From Bacillus sp. B-jedd (GTDB taxonomy: Bacteria > Bacillota > Bacilli > Bacillales > Cytobacillaceae): a DNA stretch of 64,000 nucleotides. The stretch's first letter is position 1; every line of letters begins with the position of its first letter. The DNA lies in contig NZ_CCXR01000001.1 in the NCBI RefSeq assembly GCF_000821085.1, positions 1,695,001 to 1,759,000 of the forward strand, given 5' to 3'. The notes beneath the pieces are model-generated. The model saw only the letters and a list, made by a program, of their open reading frames with translations. It searched no databases and was not told where the DNA came from. This document shows, piece by piece, positions 36,073 to 45,820 of the stretch. The position numbers were made by a program, and so were the translations under genes.

Positions 36073-39000
36073 ATGAGTGGGAAAAAGTTCTTTAAAAAGG
36101 CAACAGCCATTACACTAACAGCTGGATTAATTCTATCATCGTCAAATTTCATTCACACAGCTAAAGTATCGGCAACCAGCATTAACGCTGAAAAGGTCCT
36201 TGAATCACTTACACCACAACAAAGAGATGCATTAACACAATTAGAATTGTCTGATCAAAATGGTTTGCAAGGGTTCAACGGTGTGGAGTTGAACAGTGAA
36301 CAGGAGATGGAGGTAATCGTTCAGTTCCACTCAAAGCCTAGCCATGTTGCTATCCTGGATGCAGAGGTAAAGGGGAAGAAGCTAACACAAAAAAAGGCAG
36401 ATGATCAGATATTAAAAGAACATGAAAAGTTTAAAAAGGATATCCAGACGATTTTACCAAAGAGTAATTTAAAGAATAAAAAAACAGATTATCAAATCAC
36501 GTATACCTATAACACTGTTTATAATGGTCTGGCTATGAAACTGCCAGCCAATCAGGTTGAAAGTCTATTAAAATCTGATGTTGTAAAAGCAGTATACAAA
36601 AACGAAATATTTCGGGTCGATCCGATTGTGCAGAATACTTCAGGGGAAGAGGAAGGCACTACTCCTGGCATATCAGTAGAAGCTATTTCACATTTAAAAG
36701 TGGATAAGCTTCATGAGGAAGGTTTTACAGGGAAAGGAATAAAGGTTGGGGTTCTAGATACAGGTATTGATTACAACCATCCTGACTTAAAGGACGTTTA
36801 TAAAGGTGGATATGATTTGGTCGATAATGATAATGACCCAATGGAGACGACCTATAATGACTGGAAAGCTAGCAATAATCCAGAAGTTATCGGGACTTCA
36901 ACGTACTATACCTCTCATGGTACTCATGTTTCCGGTACGATTGCCGGCCAGGCGAAGAACAATGATATTTCCGTGAAAGGTGTAGCGTCAGATGTAGATT
37001 TATATGCTTATCGAGTTCTTGGTCCTTATGGTTCAGGATCAACGGAAGGTGTTATTGCCGGAATTGAAAAGTCAGTTGAAGATGGTATGGATGTTATTAA
37101 TCTCTCACTTGGTTCATCTGTTAATGACCCATATTATCCAACTAGCATTGCGATCAATTATGCAGTCTTAAGCGGGGTAACTGCTGTTGTTGCTGCGGGT
37201 AATACCGGGCCTGGTGGATATACGGTAGGATCCCCTGGTACTTCAGCTCTCGGAATAACAGTCGGTGCAAGTGATGTACCATTGGCGGTTTCTACTTTTA
37301 AAGGGAAAATTGGTTCAACTAATGAGATAGAACTCATCAATATGGGACGAAACTATTCCGATCAATTAAAGGACTTGGACGGACAATCCTATGAAGTCGT
37401 AGATGTAGGTCTGGGATCTATCGTCGATTACACCGATAGAGATGTACAAGGCAAAATCGTGCTTCTTGAACGGGGTGGATTTACCTTAACCGATAAGGTA
37501 ACTATAGCAAAGGAGAAGGGTGCCGCAATTGTACTTCTTTATAACAATGTAGATGGACAAATTGAAGCTAATCTTGGGGAGTCCACCGCCTTTGTCCCAG
37601 CTTTTTCACTGACGAAAACTGCAGGGGAACAGATCAAAGCACACCTTCAGAAAGGAGAGACCTCCTTTACCTTCTCTGATTATGGCGTTAGTCAAACAGA
37701 AGGAGATCGTCTTGCTGACTTTAGCTCACGTGGACCGGTAAGGAAAACGGATGAGGTCAAACCTGAGGTCGTTGCTCCGGGGGTTAGTGTTCTTTCAACG
37801 GTTCCATCCTTTATGGCTGACCCGGAAAAGCAAGAGGATTATCAATTAGCATATGCCCGCTATTCCGGAACATCAATGGCAACACCATTTACTGCAGGGG
37901 TTGCCGCATTATTATTGCAGGCAAATCCAAAGTTAACGCCGGATGATATTAAGGCAATCCTAATGAATACAGCCGACCCGCTTAATGGGGAGTATAGTGT
38001 ATTTGAGGTTGGTGCTGGAAGAGTTAATCCATATAATGCCATTCATCATGGCGCAATCTTTCAAATGATCGATAAAACCTTCATTCCTGGTGCGGAAGAT
38101 GTTACCGAAGTGAAAAGACTTACAGGTGGACTTAGCTTTGATAATGAAATGGTTGATAATAATTTAGTAATCAAGAAGTCTATTCATATGAAAAACAATG
38201 AAAAAGAGAAGAAAAAGTTCTCTGTCACGATTACCGAAGGCAGCGGTTCGAATGGCTTGAAAAAGAATGGGATGGACATATTGATTGCCAATAAAATTAA
38301 TTTAAAGGCCAATGAAGAAACAAAGGTATCCATTAGTCTGCGTACCCATAAAAAGGCAAAAGAGGGCTACTACACAGGGTATATTACCCTAACGAATACG
38401 GAGGATTCTGCCGAGAAATATAGGATTCCATATAACTTCCGTTTGATGCAAGATGGTTTTAATACGTTGTCAATTGATAATCCAGCATTTTCACCATATT
38501 ATTTTAATAATACAGATGATTGGGATGCGTTTCGTTTGCCAGTTGTCAATTCCCAAATTAATTTGAGTGCACCAATGGAAAAACTGGATATTATCCTTCA
38601 AGATGATAAAGGAAATGACCTTGGATTTGTTGGAACAGTTAGTTTAGATGGAGCTTACGATAATTTCGATTACGGATTACATGCATTTTTTGGCACATAT
38701 AATACATTTACCGGTGATGTGAATAATCCAATTTCTTCAAAAGTAAGCTATGCAAAAGAAGGGCATTACAAGCTTAAATTCATTGGCACGGGTTTATCCG
38801 GAAAAACAGTAACTCAAACGGAGCATATTTGGATTACACTTACGAAGCCTACCTTCACAAGCTCATTGGATGGAAGTTCGCCATTTATTGAGTTTAAACC
38901 TGGGCAACAAACGTACCCATTTGAAATAAAAATCACAGATCCATTTGTGGATGAGATGCAGAAACATGGGGTAAATATCGATCAAACATCAAACTTTATG

Positions 39001-40131
39001 ATTTATTATTGGGGCTATTTTGGCCAACCATCTACGCCAATTTATATGGATAAGGACGGAAAATTTGTGGAAGAGATTCTTATGAGTGATTCTCCTCGTG
39101 GTTTACCGTTCAGCATGGCTGGTTATAATGCCGCAGGAAATAGGGTGGATAAGGCTTACTTCTTTGTGAAGGAAGGAACACCGGTCACCTATCCAACAAG
39201 TGAAACAACTGAGGCAAATACAGGTGATATCATTAACATGAAGTTAGTGTTAGATAACGTAAAAGATATCAAGAAGGCAGAATGGACGTTACAGGATTTT
39301 GTAGGTCTTAAAACCTTAAATCTGGTTGAGGCAAAACTAACAGAGGATCTTAAAGACAAAGCGACAATTAGTTTAAAGGGTAATAAGATTACTGTTGAAT
39401 TCAACCACCCTAGCGGACAATTAGATCAAAAAGCAGTTGTCGATATTTCCTTCGAAGTGATGGGAGAGGAATATTATACATTAGGGTATATGGATCCGAC
39501 TGTAGTTGTTACAGATTCAAATAATAACAATTTAAAAGTATTAAATTCTCCTTACCGCTTTAAAATCAATCCTCAATTTTCAAAAATAGAGGGGTATGTT
39601 GGTCCAGAGGGATTCCATGATAATGATAACCTCGGTTCTAGGGATTGGTCCAAGGTTGGGGGAACGGTAAAAGCAATTGATTCAAACGGCAACGTGATTG
39701 ATGGCACTTCTTCTGTTGAAGATAGCGGATATTACAGTATTGACAAACTTCCGTTAAGCAAGGATCAATATACGCTCGAAATGACGGTCCCAGGCCATTT
39801 CTTTACCCGGACGGAAGTACCACTTGGTTATGAGCGCAATGGTGTTATATATGGAAATTATCAATGGGTAAATCTAGTGCTTCTTCTTGGCGGTGATGTG
39901 AACCAGGATGGCACCATTGATGTCCTAGATGCGCTTGCTATTCAAAAGGCTTGGAAAACAGGTGACCGTGCAGCAGATATCAATTTTGATGGGACCGTAG
40001 ATGCAAAGGATATTGAATTTGTTAAGAAAAATTACCTGAAGCAAAACGAAGATGTTGAGAATGCCCCGGAGCCAAAGCAAAATCATAATGGAAAAACATT
40101 AGAAATCATTCTGGCTGAGTTAGAAATCTAA
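36073..40131 (+). CDS. Secreted multidomain subtilase (S8) with dockerin-like C-terminus
   Basis: 1352 residues. In order: signal peptide (residues 1 to about 35, KKFFKKATAITLTAGLILS), I9-type propeptide (about 70-190), S8 catalytic domain with D229 (VLDTGIDYNHPDL), H282 (SHGTHVSG) and S601 (GTSMATPFTAG), interrupted by a PA domain (about 440-560) as in Vpr-type proteases. Then come Fn3-like regions and a cohesin-like beta domain (about 1050-1165, from NTGDIINMKLVLDNV). A carboxypeptidase-regulatory-like domain and a dockerin-like pair of calcium loops (GDVNQDGTIDVLDALAIQ, ADINFDGTVDAKDIEF) close the protein. Likely an extracellular protease attached to partners. ATG at 36073 has AGGGAGAG; GTG at 36031 with AGGAG is a possible longer start. 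No neighbours in operon. Confidence 0.9.
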   Translation: MSGKKFFKKATAITLTAGLILSSSNFIHTAKVSATSINAEKVLESLTPQQRDALTQLELSDQNGLQGFNGVELNSEQEMEVIVQFHSKPSHVAILDAEVKGKKLTQKKADDQILKEHEKFKKDIQTILPKSNLKNKKTDYQITYTYNTVYNGLAMKLPANQVESLLKSDVVKAVYKNEIFRVDPIVQNTSGEEEGTTPGISVEAISHLKVDKLHEEGFTGKGIKVGVLDTGIDYNHPDLKDVYKGGYDLVDNDNDPMETTYNDWKASNNPEVIGTSTYYTSHGTHVSGTIAGQAKNNDISVKGVASDVDLYAYRVLGPYGSGSTEGVIAGIEKSVEDGMDVINLSLGSSVNDPYYPTSIAINYAVLSGVTAVVAAGNTGPGGYTVGSPGTSALGITVGASDVPLAVSTFKGKIGSTNEIELINMGRNYSDQLKDLDGQSYEVVDVGLGSIVDYTDRDVQGKIVLLERGGFTLTDKVTIAKEKGAAIVLLYNNVDGQIEANLGESTAFVPAFSLTKTAGEQIKAHLQKGETSFTFSDYGVSQTEGDRLADFSSRGPVRKTDEVKPEVVAPGVSVLSTVPSFMADPEKQEDYQLAYARYSGTSMATPFTAGVAALLLQANPKLTPDDIKAILMNTADPLNGEYSVFEVGAGRVNPYNAIHHGAIFQMIDKTFIPGAEDVTEVKRLTGGLSFDNEMVDNNLVIKKSIHMKNNEKEKKKFSVTITEGSGSNGLKKNGMDILIANKINLKANEETKVSISLRTHKKAKEGYYTGYITLTNTEDSAEKYRIPYNFRLMQDGFNTLSIDNPAFSPYYFNNTDDWDAFRLPVVNSQINLSAPMEKLDIILQDDKGNDLGFVGTVSLDGAYDNFDYGLHAFFGTYNTFTGDVNNPISSKVSYAKEGHYKLKFIGTGLSGKTVTQTEHIWITLTKPTFTSSLDGSSPFIEFKPGQQTYPFEIKITDPFVDEMQKHGVNIDQTSNFMIYYWGYFGQPSTPIYMDKDGKFVEEILMSDSPRGLPFSMAGYNAAGNRVDKAYFFVKEGTPVTYPTSETTEANTGDIINMKLVLDNVKDIKKAEWTLQDFVGLKTLNLVEAKLTEDLKDKATISLKGNKITVEFNHPSGQLDQKAVVDISFEVMGEEYYTLGYMDPTVVVTDSNNNNLKVLNSPYRFKINPQFSKIEGYVGPEGFHDNDNLGSRDWSKVGGTVKAIDSNGNVIDGTSSVEDSGYYSIDKLPLSKDQYTLEMTVPGHFFTRTEVPLGYERNGVIYGNYQWVNLVLLLGGDVNQDGTIDVLDALAIQKAWKTGDRAADINFDGTVDAKDIEFVKKNYLKQNEDVENAPEPKQNHNGKTLEIILAELEI

Positions 40132-40153
40132 TCAATACAAAAAAATCTTCAAG

Positions 40154-40187
40154 GAAAACACTTGGTTTGGTTAAATCAAGTGTTTTC
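40154..40187 (+). terminator. Hairpin after subtilase gene
   Basis: GAAAACACTTG (40154-40164) and CAAGTGTTTTC (40177-40187) pair perfectly; the T run is inside the arm rather than after it. Confidence 0.55.
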
Positions 40188-40592
40188 TGATTATGGAGAA
40201 CCAGATAACCCCAAAGAAAAATTAAATTGTGTCCCAAATTACCTAGCTTGTGTCAATAAGCTTTTACATTTGATTTTTGCCCTATTAAAAAACAGGACGA
40301 CCTTCCTGGATCTAGTTTGATTACCCAAATGGACTAATAAAAAGCAAAACCTTCCAAACATATAAGTAAGGTTATTTGGCATGCTTATTTTTAGAATATC
40401 ATACTATAAAAATCTGTTTTAATGAAAAATGTTGACAACTTTTAGAGCCCAAAAGATTTAGATTTATAATTAGATCAAAAAAGTCAGCCTTTTGGTTGCC
40501 TTTATTATTTTTAATTCCTAATCCATTAGTTTTTATTAATTTATTCAATATTAAAAATCATCAGTTAAATAAAGTTGCCTTCGCGGAAAAAA

Positions 40593-40717
40593 TTGGATAC
40601 TATATACTTAGAAGTTACATAGTGAATCACATGTTACTAATGCGATTAGGCATGTTGGTAAGTGAGGGAATGTATCTATATTCCTCAATTTCCAGCATGC
40701 CTTTTTTATGTGATCAC
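40593..40717 (+). ncRNA. Possible structured small RNA ending in a long terminator hairpin
   Basis: GTGAATCACAT (40622-40632) pairs with ATGTGATCAC (40708-40717). Inside, GGCATGTTGGTAAGTGAGGG (40649-40668) pairs with the segment ending CCAGCATGCC (40701) over about 18 of 20 positions, and TTTTTT follows. A candidate promoter TTGGAT-N17-TACATA (40593-40621) would start a transcript at its beginning. The open frame at 40496-40723 crosses this structure and is not protein-like. It could equally be a small mobile palindromic element. Confidence 0.35.
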
Positions 40718-40825
40718 CTGTAAAACATTCATATTTTAAGGAGGCGGATTCATTTTATTCAAGTAAGATTATTAACAACCAAGTGGATTACATAAATGGT
40801 TCATAAAAAAGGAGGAGTTTATATA

Positions 40826-42301
40826 GTGAAGAAAAAAATTTATGCTTTATTATTCAGTTTGCTATTGATATTTAGTATGATTTCTTTCAATACTGCCTCG
40901 GCTGAAACCCCTGATGCCTCAAAGGACATAAAAACACTAGTAAGTGAATTAATCTATTATTATGGACAAGATGCACGTACAGATGTCCTAAGAACACTTG
41001 ACCTGATTGAAGAACAATCTCTGGTAGATTACAAGTTATGGAATTCGGTCATTGATTATTGGGATTGGATCGAGAATGATATGGAAGAACATATCGATGT
41101 CGCTCCGGATGGCCTTCCGAATGATAATACCCATGCATTTATTGTTCTCGGATTTGCTTTAAAACCCGACGGTACAATGGAAGATGAATTAGTTGGCAGA
41201 TTACAAGTTGCACTAAATAGTGCAAAGAAATACCCTAATTCTTATGTCTTAGTAACGGGCGGAGTAATGAAGAATGGTTGGACAGAAGGCGATCGTATGC
41301 GTGATTGGCTATTGGCTAACGGACTTCCGATGGATAGAATCATTGTAGAAAACAAAAGTGCCAATACTGTTCAAAATGCATCGTTTAGCTATGATATTTT
41401 GTACAACAACTATAATATAAAAACTGCTTCTATTATAAGCAGCCAATATCATTTAAAAAGGGCAAGTATATTCTATTACACTATGTCACTTTTGAAAGCG
41501 AAAGAGCTTGGCAAAACTCCGATTGAGTTTTTAGGGCAAGGGAATGCAGGCTGGTATCGAGCAGATAAAACAGAAGAACCAATGAGCCTCAAAGTCAGTG
41601 GTATGTCCTCCATTGCAGGTGTACCAAGAGCTAGCAATCTCCCTATCTCCAAACTGGTAGATTTGGCTATAGAAGGGGACTTAGAATACTATGAGGGTGA
41701 AGATTTAAATTTATCGGTTCATGCCCAATATGATTGTCAGTATGTACGTGACATTACAAAACTTGCTGAGATTACAGGATTCGATTCAAGTAAAATCGGA
41801 GACCAAGAACTTCAAATCACTTATGAGGAAAAGGGCGTAAGACTAACAAAAAACATCGTGGTTAGTGTAGCAGCAAACAAAACTGCACTAGAAAAAGCAG
41901 TTGGTGATGCTGAGAAAAAAGTAAAGGCTGACTACACGGGGAAGAATTGGAAGGATTTTACGACTGCACTAATCCTTGCTAAGCAAGTATTAGGAAATAA
42001 GGAAGCGACGCAAGCGGAAGTAGATGCAGTGCTCGATTCCTTAATTAAAGCAACGGAAAGCCTTGTAAAAAAACCAGTAGTAGGAGATGTAGATAAATCT
42101 GCGCTAGATCTTGCAGTGACCGATGCTAAGAAGAAACAAGCATCAGACTATACGGCTTCCAGCTGGACGGCCTTCAAAAAGGCGTTAGCATCAGCGAAAG
42201 CGGTACTTGCAAATCCAACCTCATCTCAAGAAGAAGTGGATACAGCTCTTAACGATTTAAATGTTGCAAGTTCCAAGTTAGTATTCGCCAGGGTTTCATA
42301 G
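40826..42301 (+). CDS. Secreted DUF218 (YdcF/SanA-like) protein with FIVAR repeats
   Basis: 491 residues. Signal peptide KKKIYALLFSLLLIFSMISF, then a DUF218/ElyC-SanA-YdcF domain (about 100-255) with AFIVLGFALKPDG, VLVTGGVMKNGWTEGDRM, SANTVQNASFSYDIL and SSQYHLKRA, the motifs of the family. A bacterial Ig-like stretch follows (to about 350), then two FIVAR-type three-helix repeats (LEKAVGDAEKKVKADYTGKN; LDLAVTDAKKKQASDYTASS). DUF218 enzymes are linked to envelope metabolism; FIVAR modules bind surface polymers. The GTG start at 40826 has AAAGGAGGAG 8 bases upstream. Confidence 0.82.
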   Translation: MKKKIYALLFSLLLIFSMISFNTASAETPDASKDIKTLVSELIYYYGQDARTDVLRTLDLIEEQSLVDYKLWNSVIDYWDWIENDMEEHIDVAPDGLPNDNTHAFIVLGFALKPDGTMEDELVGRLQVALNSAKKYPNSYVLVTGGVMKNGWTEGDRMRDWLLANGLPMDRIIVENKSANTVQNASFSYDILYNNYNIKTASIISSQYHLKRASIFYYTMSLLKAKELGKTPIEFLGQGNAGWYRADKTEEPMSLKVSGMSSIAGVPRASNLPISKLVDLAIEGDLEYYEGEDLNLSVHAQYDCQYVRDITKLAEITGFDSSKIGDQELQITYEEKGVRLTKNIVVSVAANKTALEKAVGDAEKKVKADYTGKNWKDFTTALILAKQVLGNKEATQAEVDAVLDSLIKATESLVKKPVVGDVDKSALDLAVTDAKKKQASDYTASSWTAFKKALASAKAVLANPTSSQEEVDTALNDLNVASSKLVFARVS

Positions 42302-42499
42302 CCTTACATGGAACGCCTAAGCTACCAAATACAGCAGTAAATATATATACAGATGAATTGACTCATTGTTGTTGATATTGGGGCAATGTTCTATATTTTA
42401 TAGAAGAAAAGCGAATCTTGAAGGTTATGCATGGGAGTAAAATGAAAAAGGCCATTTTTTAAAAAAGTCGACAAGCTACTTACAAAAATTTTCATGATA

Positions 42500-42529
42500 A
42501 AAGGCTAAACCAAAACTGGTTTAGCCTTT
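42500..42529. terminator. Bidirectional terminator
   Basis: AAAGGCTAAACCA (42500-42512) and TGGTTTAGCCTTT (42517-42529) form a perfect 13-bp stem between converging genes. The 42302-42499 stretch before it holds nothing recognisable. Confidence 0.8.
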
Positions 42530-42567
42530 GTTGTGAGGTTAGAGCTGCTTGTCCGGAAATTGCCAAC

Positions 42568-43389
42568 CTAAGCTGACTGCCGCCGGTTCCTTCTTATCCG
42601 GTTAGCCTTTTTATCGGATTTGCCATTCTTTTTGTTTTTGGAAACCCTGAAAAACATGACCAGTCCAGCACTACCTATCAGCATCCATTCAAGTGCATAT
42701 TGATTGCTGCTGAAATATATTCCAGCTGCTGCGAAGACTAGCAATAGTATGCTTTTAAGGTAGTAATTTGACCTGGAATTGACCACCATTAGAACGGATA
42801 AGATGACAAGCACTGAAGGGATTAAGTGGCTTCTCTCTAATAAAGTTTGTTTGGTATATTGGCCATAAAAGTAATACAGAAATGATGCTAAAACTGCAAA
42901 CAGTGAAAGAAAATACTTTATCTGGGACTGTTTAGGAAACAGAATCCAGACTGCTGCAAAGTTGATACCAACTGATATTGCCAGCTTAATCACCAAATCA
43001 TTGAATATAAAGGTGCCCACCGGGACCTGCATCAAATCCATAACGTATTTAACGTTGAAAAGTACCGCTAGGAGGGCTGCGATTTTTACTGCAAGATTTA
43101 CGTTCACCTTTGGCAGTTTCAGTTTTATTTTCTTAAGCGAAGGTCTAAATTTGGAGATGCGATTGGAGTTTGTCCTGCTTGGCGGAGTGACCCCCACTTT
43201 GGCCTCTGAACCAGCATGTTTGTTTCGCCTCTCCATCCTTGAGCTGCTGGGCTTGCCTTCCATTGTTTCCCGTATATTAACTCTTTGGTCCGTCTCCCAC
43301 TCTGCCTGCGGTTCCTCAGGCCACTTTTGCTCACTATATTCTTGGCCATCCACTTTTTCTGGATGCTTATTTTCTGAATAAAAGCTCAA
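42568..43389 (-). CDS. Membrane protein of unknown function
   Basis: 273 residues. The first 90 are hydrophilic and charged (many Glu, Lys, Ser), followed by a basic stretch (RPSLKKIKLKLPKV) and about six closely spaced hydrophobic helices (residues 100-255), ending in a basic tail (KANRIRRNRRQSA). The layout suggests an integral membrane protein with a long cytoplasmic N-terminus. TTG at 43389 with AGAGGTGAAAGG upstream is the start. I do not recognise the family. It stands alone. Confidence 0.6.
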   Translation of the reverse strand: MSFYSENKHPEKVDGQEYSEQKWPEEPQAEWETDQRVNIRETMEGKPSSSRMERRNKHAGSEAKVGVTPPSRTNSNRISKFRPSLKKIKLKLPKVNVNLAVKIAALLAVLFNVKYVMDLMQVPVGTFIFNDLVIKLAISVGINFAAVWILFPKQSQIKYFLSLFAVLASFLYYFYGQYTKQTLLERSHLIPSVLVILSVLMVVNSRSNYYLKSILLLVFAAAGIYFSSNQYALEWMLIGSAGLVMFFRVSKNKKNGKSDKKANRIRRNRRQSA

Positions 43390-43659
43390 TGCCTTTCACC
43401 TCTACCGTTTTTTGTTTAACACTACCATGAGATTATACAACTCCTATCCTAGAGGTTCTACCTAAAAAGCCGTAGGGGAAATATTGGCAGACTTATTTTT
43501 GAAATTGAATGGATTTCTCACCTGTTTTCACTATAGCCTTTTGGTTCTATGGGGAGATTAATAGCACAGGAAATATTGAAATTAACAAAAATAATAGGGG
43601 TTTAATGATAGAAAGATTAGTATATTTAATGTAATACCAAGGGAGTGAGGAAGGTAATT

Positions 43660-44490
43660 ATGAACGAATCCTTTTTTTATTTAAAACTAGAAACACATGA
43701 ATTATATATGCCTTATAAAAATGAAGAACGCCGCGTGCGTGTTTTATTGCCGAAAAACTATCATAAAGATAAGTCTGAAAGTTATCCAGTCGTCTATATG
43801 CATGATGGACAAAACGTTTTCTACAGTAGTGAATCTTTTAGCGGGTTTTCATGGAAAGTGATTCCGGCAATTAAACAAAATCCCGATTTGCCGAGAATGA
43901 TTGTTGTTGGGATTGATCATGGCGGGCAAGAGCGAATTAATGAATATACGCCTTGGAAAATTACTGAAAGCCCGCTTCCTGAAGATTTTGAGCTAGGCGG
44001 AAAAGGCGCGGAATTTGCCGAGTTTGTCATGACAGTCGTGAAACCGTTTATAGATCAGCATTACCGGACGAAATCAGATAAGGTTCACACAGCAATGATT
44101 GGCAGTTCACTTGGAGGAAATATCTCGGCTTTTATGGGGATTGAATATAAAGATCAAATTGGTGGATTAGGAATTTTTTCTTTAGCCAATTGGATTACGA
44201 GTAAGGCCTTTGACAGCTATATTGCTGGGCGGGTGCTGGATCCTGAACAACGCGTGTATATTCAGGTTGGGACCGAGGAAGGTGATGATGCCGATCGGCA
44301 ATTGATGTATGGCAATATGAAGCAGGCATATATCGATGGCTCGCTTAAGTATTATCAACAACTAATAAAAGGCTCAATTCCAATTGATAGCATCCGTTTT
44401 AATATTTTTGCGGATGAGGAACATAATGAAAAAGCATGGGCAAAACACCTACCCGAATGTTTGCGTTTTTTAAGTGAGAAATGGTCTTGA
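43660..44490 (+). CDS. Alpha/beta-hydrolase esterase (esterase D-like)
   Basis: 276 residues without signal peptide. Esterase D/enterochelin esterase-type fold: VYMHDGQNVFYSS near residue 50 (oxyanion region), nucleophile Ser in IGSSLGGN near residue 150, and a late His in DEEHNEKAW. It likely hydrolyses an ester in the cytoplasm. ATG at 43660 follows GAGGAAGG; GTG at 43645 is less likely. First of a trio with an ATP-grasp ligase and a second esterase. Confidence 0.82.
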   Translation: MNESFFYLKLETHELYMPYKNEERRVRVLLPKNYHKDKSESYPVVYMHDGQNVFYSSESFSGFSWKVIPAIKQNPDLPRMIVVGIDHGGQERINEYTPWKITESPLPEDFELGGKGAEFAEFVMTVVKPFIDQHYRTKSDKVHTAMIGSSLGGNISAFMGIEYKDQIGGLGIFSLANWITSKAFDSYIAGRVLDPEQRVYIQVGTEEGDDADRQLMYGNMKQAYIDGSLKYYQQLIKGSIPIDSIRFNIFADEEHNEKAWAKHLPECLRFLSEKWS

Positions 44491-44510
44491 GCGAACTGAA
44501 TAAGCATTTT

Positions 44511-44550
44511 AAGAGTGGGAGAAATTTCTCACTCTTTTTTTGAATATTTA
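44511..44550 (+). terminator. Intrinsic terminator between esterase and ATP-grasp gene
   Basis: AAGAGTGGGAGAAAT pairs with ATTTCTCACTCTT with one bulged G and is followed by seven Ts. The trio may therefore be at least two transcripts. Confidence 0.75.
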
Positions 44551-44634
44551 CTCATTTAAATTGATTTAAAAAGTAAATGATTGTATCATTTGTAAAAACT
44601 ATGATTCTTTGAGTCCGGGAAAGGAGCCTTTTTT

Positions 44635-45804
44635 ATGAATTATATTTTGATATCGCCATATTATCCGGTTAATTTTCAGCCGTTCGCGCATCGTTTAAAA
44701 GAAGCTGGCGTCAATGTCCTGGGAATTGGCGAAGAGCCATATAACCAATTAGGTTCCAAATTACAAAACTCTTTAACTGAATATTATCGTGTGAACAATC
44801 TGGAAGATGTGGATGAAGTGAAACGTGCTGTTGCCTTTTTATTTTATAAGCATGGTCCCATCGACCGCATTGAATCCAATAATGAACATTGGCTGGAACT
44901 TGATGCGCAGCTACGTGAGCAATTTAACGTGTACGGCAATAAACGTAATGACTTGAAGAAAGTTAAGCATAAATCTGAAATGAAGAAGCTCTTTAAACAA
45001 GCCGGTGTACCCGTTGTAGAAGGAAGAACCGCAAAAAATAAGCAGGAGTTAGCCAGGGCCATTGAGGAATTAGGGCTGCCAGTTATCGCAAAACCCGATA
45101 ATGGAGTGGGTTCCGCTGCTACCTATAAACTGGATTCGAAAGATGCTGTACGCCGTTTTGAAGATGAATGGGGAGAAGCACAAGTGTACTTCTTGGAACC
45201 ATTTGTCGAAGGAGGAGTGCTTTGTACATTTGATGGATTAGTGGATCAAAAAGGGGACATTGTTTTCAAAACAAGCTTTACATACAATGTGCCCACTCTG
45301 GAACTGGTTAATGGTCAACTTGATATGGCCTATGTGATTCAAAAAGATATTGACCCAAAGCTCGAAAAGTATGCAAAGGCAATCATAAAGGCATTTGGCA
45401 TGAAAGAACGCTTTTTCCATATTGAGTTTTTTCAATTGGATGACGGGGATTATGTTGCACTGGAATACAATAATCGCTTGGCTGGCGGATACACGGTGGA
45501 TATGTATAATTTCGCGTACTCCATAGATTTATTTGCTCAGTATGTTTCTTTAGTGACGGGAGGAAAATTTAAGGAATCCGAAACTGAAAACCATTTCTGT
45601 ATTGGTGTAACACAGCGAGATGCGTATGAGTACAAACATGGGACGAATGATATTTATGAACGATTTGGCGACCGTGTTAAGCTTGCACAGCGCATACCAG
45701 AGGCGTTTGCGAAACTCCAGGGAAATCAATTTTATGCAATTATTGCAGATTCACAGGAGGAAGTCGATGACATTATCCGTTTTGTACATGAACGAAAAAA
45801 TTAG
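44635..45804 (+). CDS. ATP-grasp carboxylate-amine ligase
   Basis: 389 residues. Pre-ATP-grasp domain (LISPYYPVNFQPFAHRL), then the ATP-grasp fold with IEELGLPVIAKPDNGVGSAA (nucleotide-binding Lys and loop), YFLEPFVEGG, and the metal-binding HIEFF...YVALEYNNRLAGG. Such enzymes join a carboxylate to an amine or thiol through an acyl phosphate. The substrate is unknown. AAAGGAGCC lies before ATG. The second esterase gene starts 16 bases after its stop, so they form an operon. Confidence 0.85.
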   Translation: MNYILISPYYPVNFQPFAHRLKEAGVNVLGIGEEPYNQLGSKLQNSLTEYYRVNNLEDVDEVKRAVAFLFYKHGPIDRIESNNEHWLELDAQLREQFNVYGNKRNDLKKVKHKSEMKKLFKQAGVPVVEGRTAKNKQELARAIEELGLPVIAKPDNGVGSAATYKLDSKDAVRRFEDEWGEAQVYFLEPFVEGGVLCTFDGLVDQKGDIVFKTSFTYNVPTLELVNGQLDMAYVIQKDIDPKLEKYAKAIIKAFGMKERFFHIEFFQLDDGDYVALEYNNRLAGGYTVDMYNFAYSIDLFAQYVSLVTGGKFKESETENHFCIGVTQRDAYEYKHGTNDIYERFGDRVKLAQRIPEAFAKLQGNQFYAIIADSQEEVDDIIRFVHERKN

Positions 45805-45820
45805 TGATAGGAGATCCATT

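Noticed and set aside
40496..40723. 75-codon open frame as a gene
   Set aside because: It crosses the long hairpin and T run, lacks a ribosome site and has no protein-like pattern.
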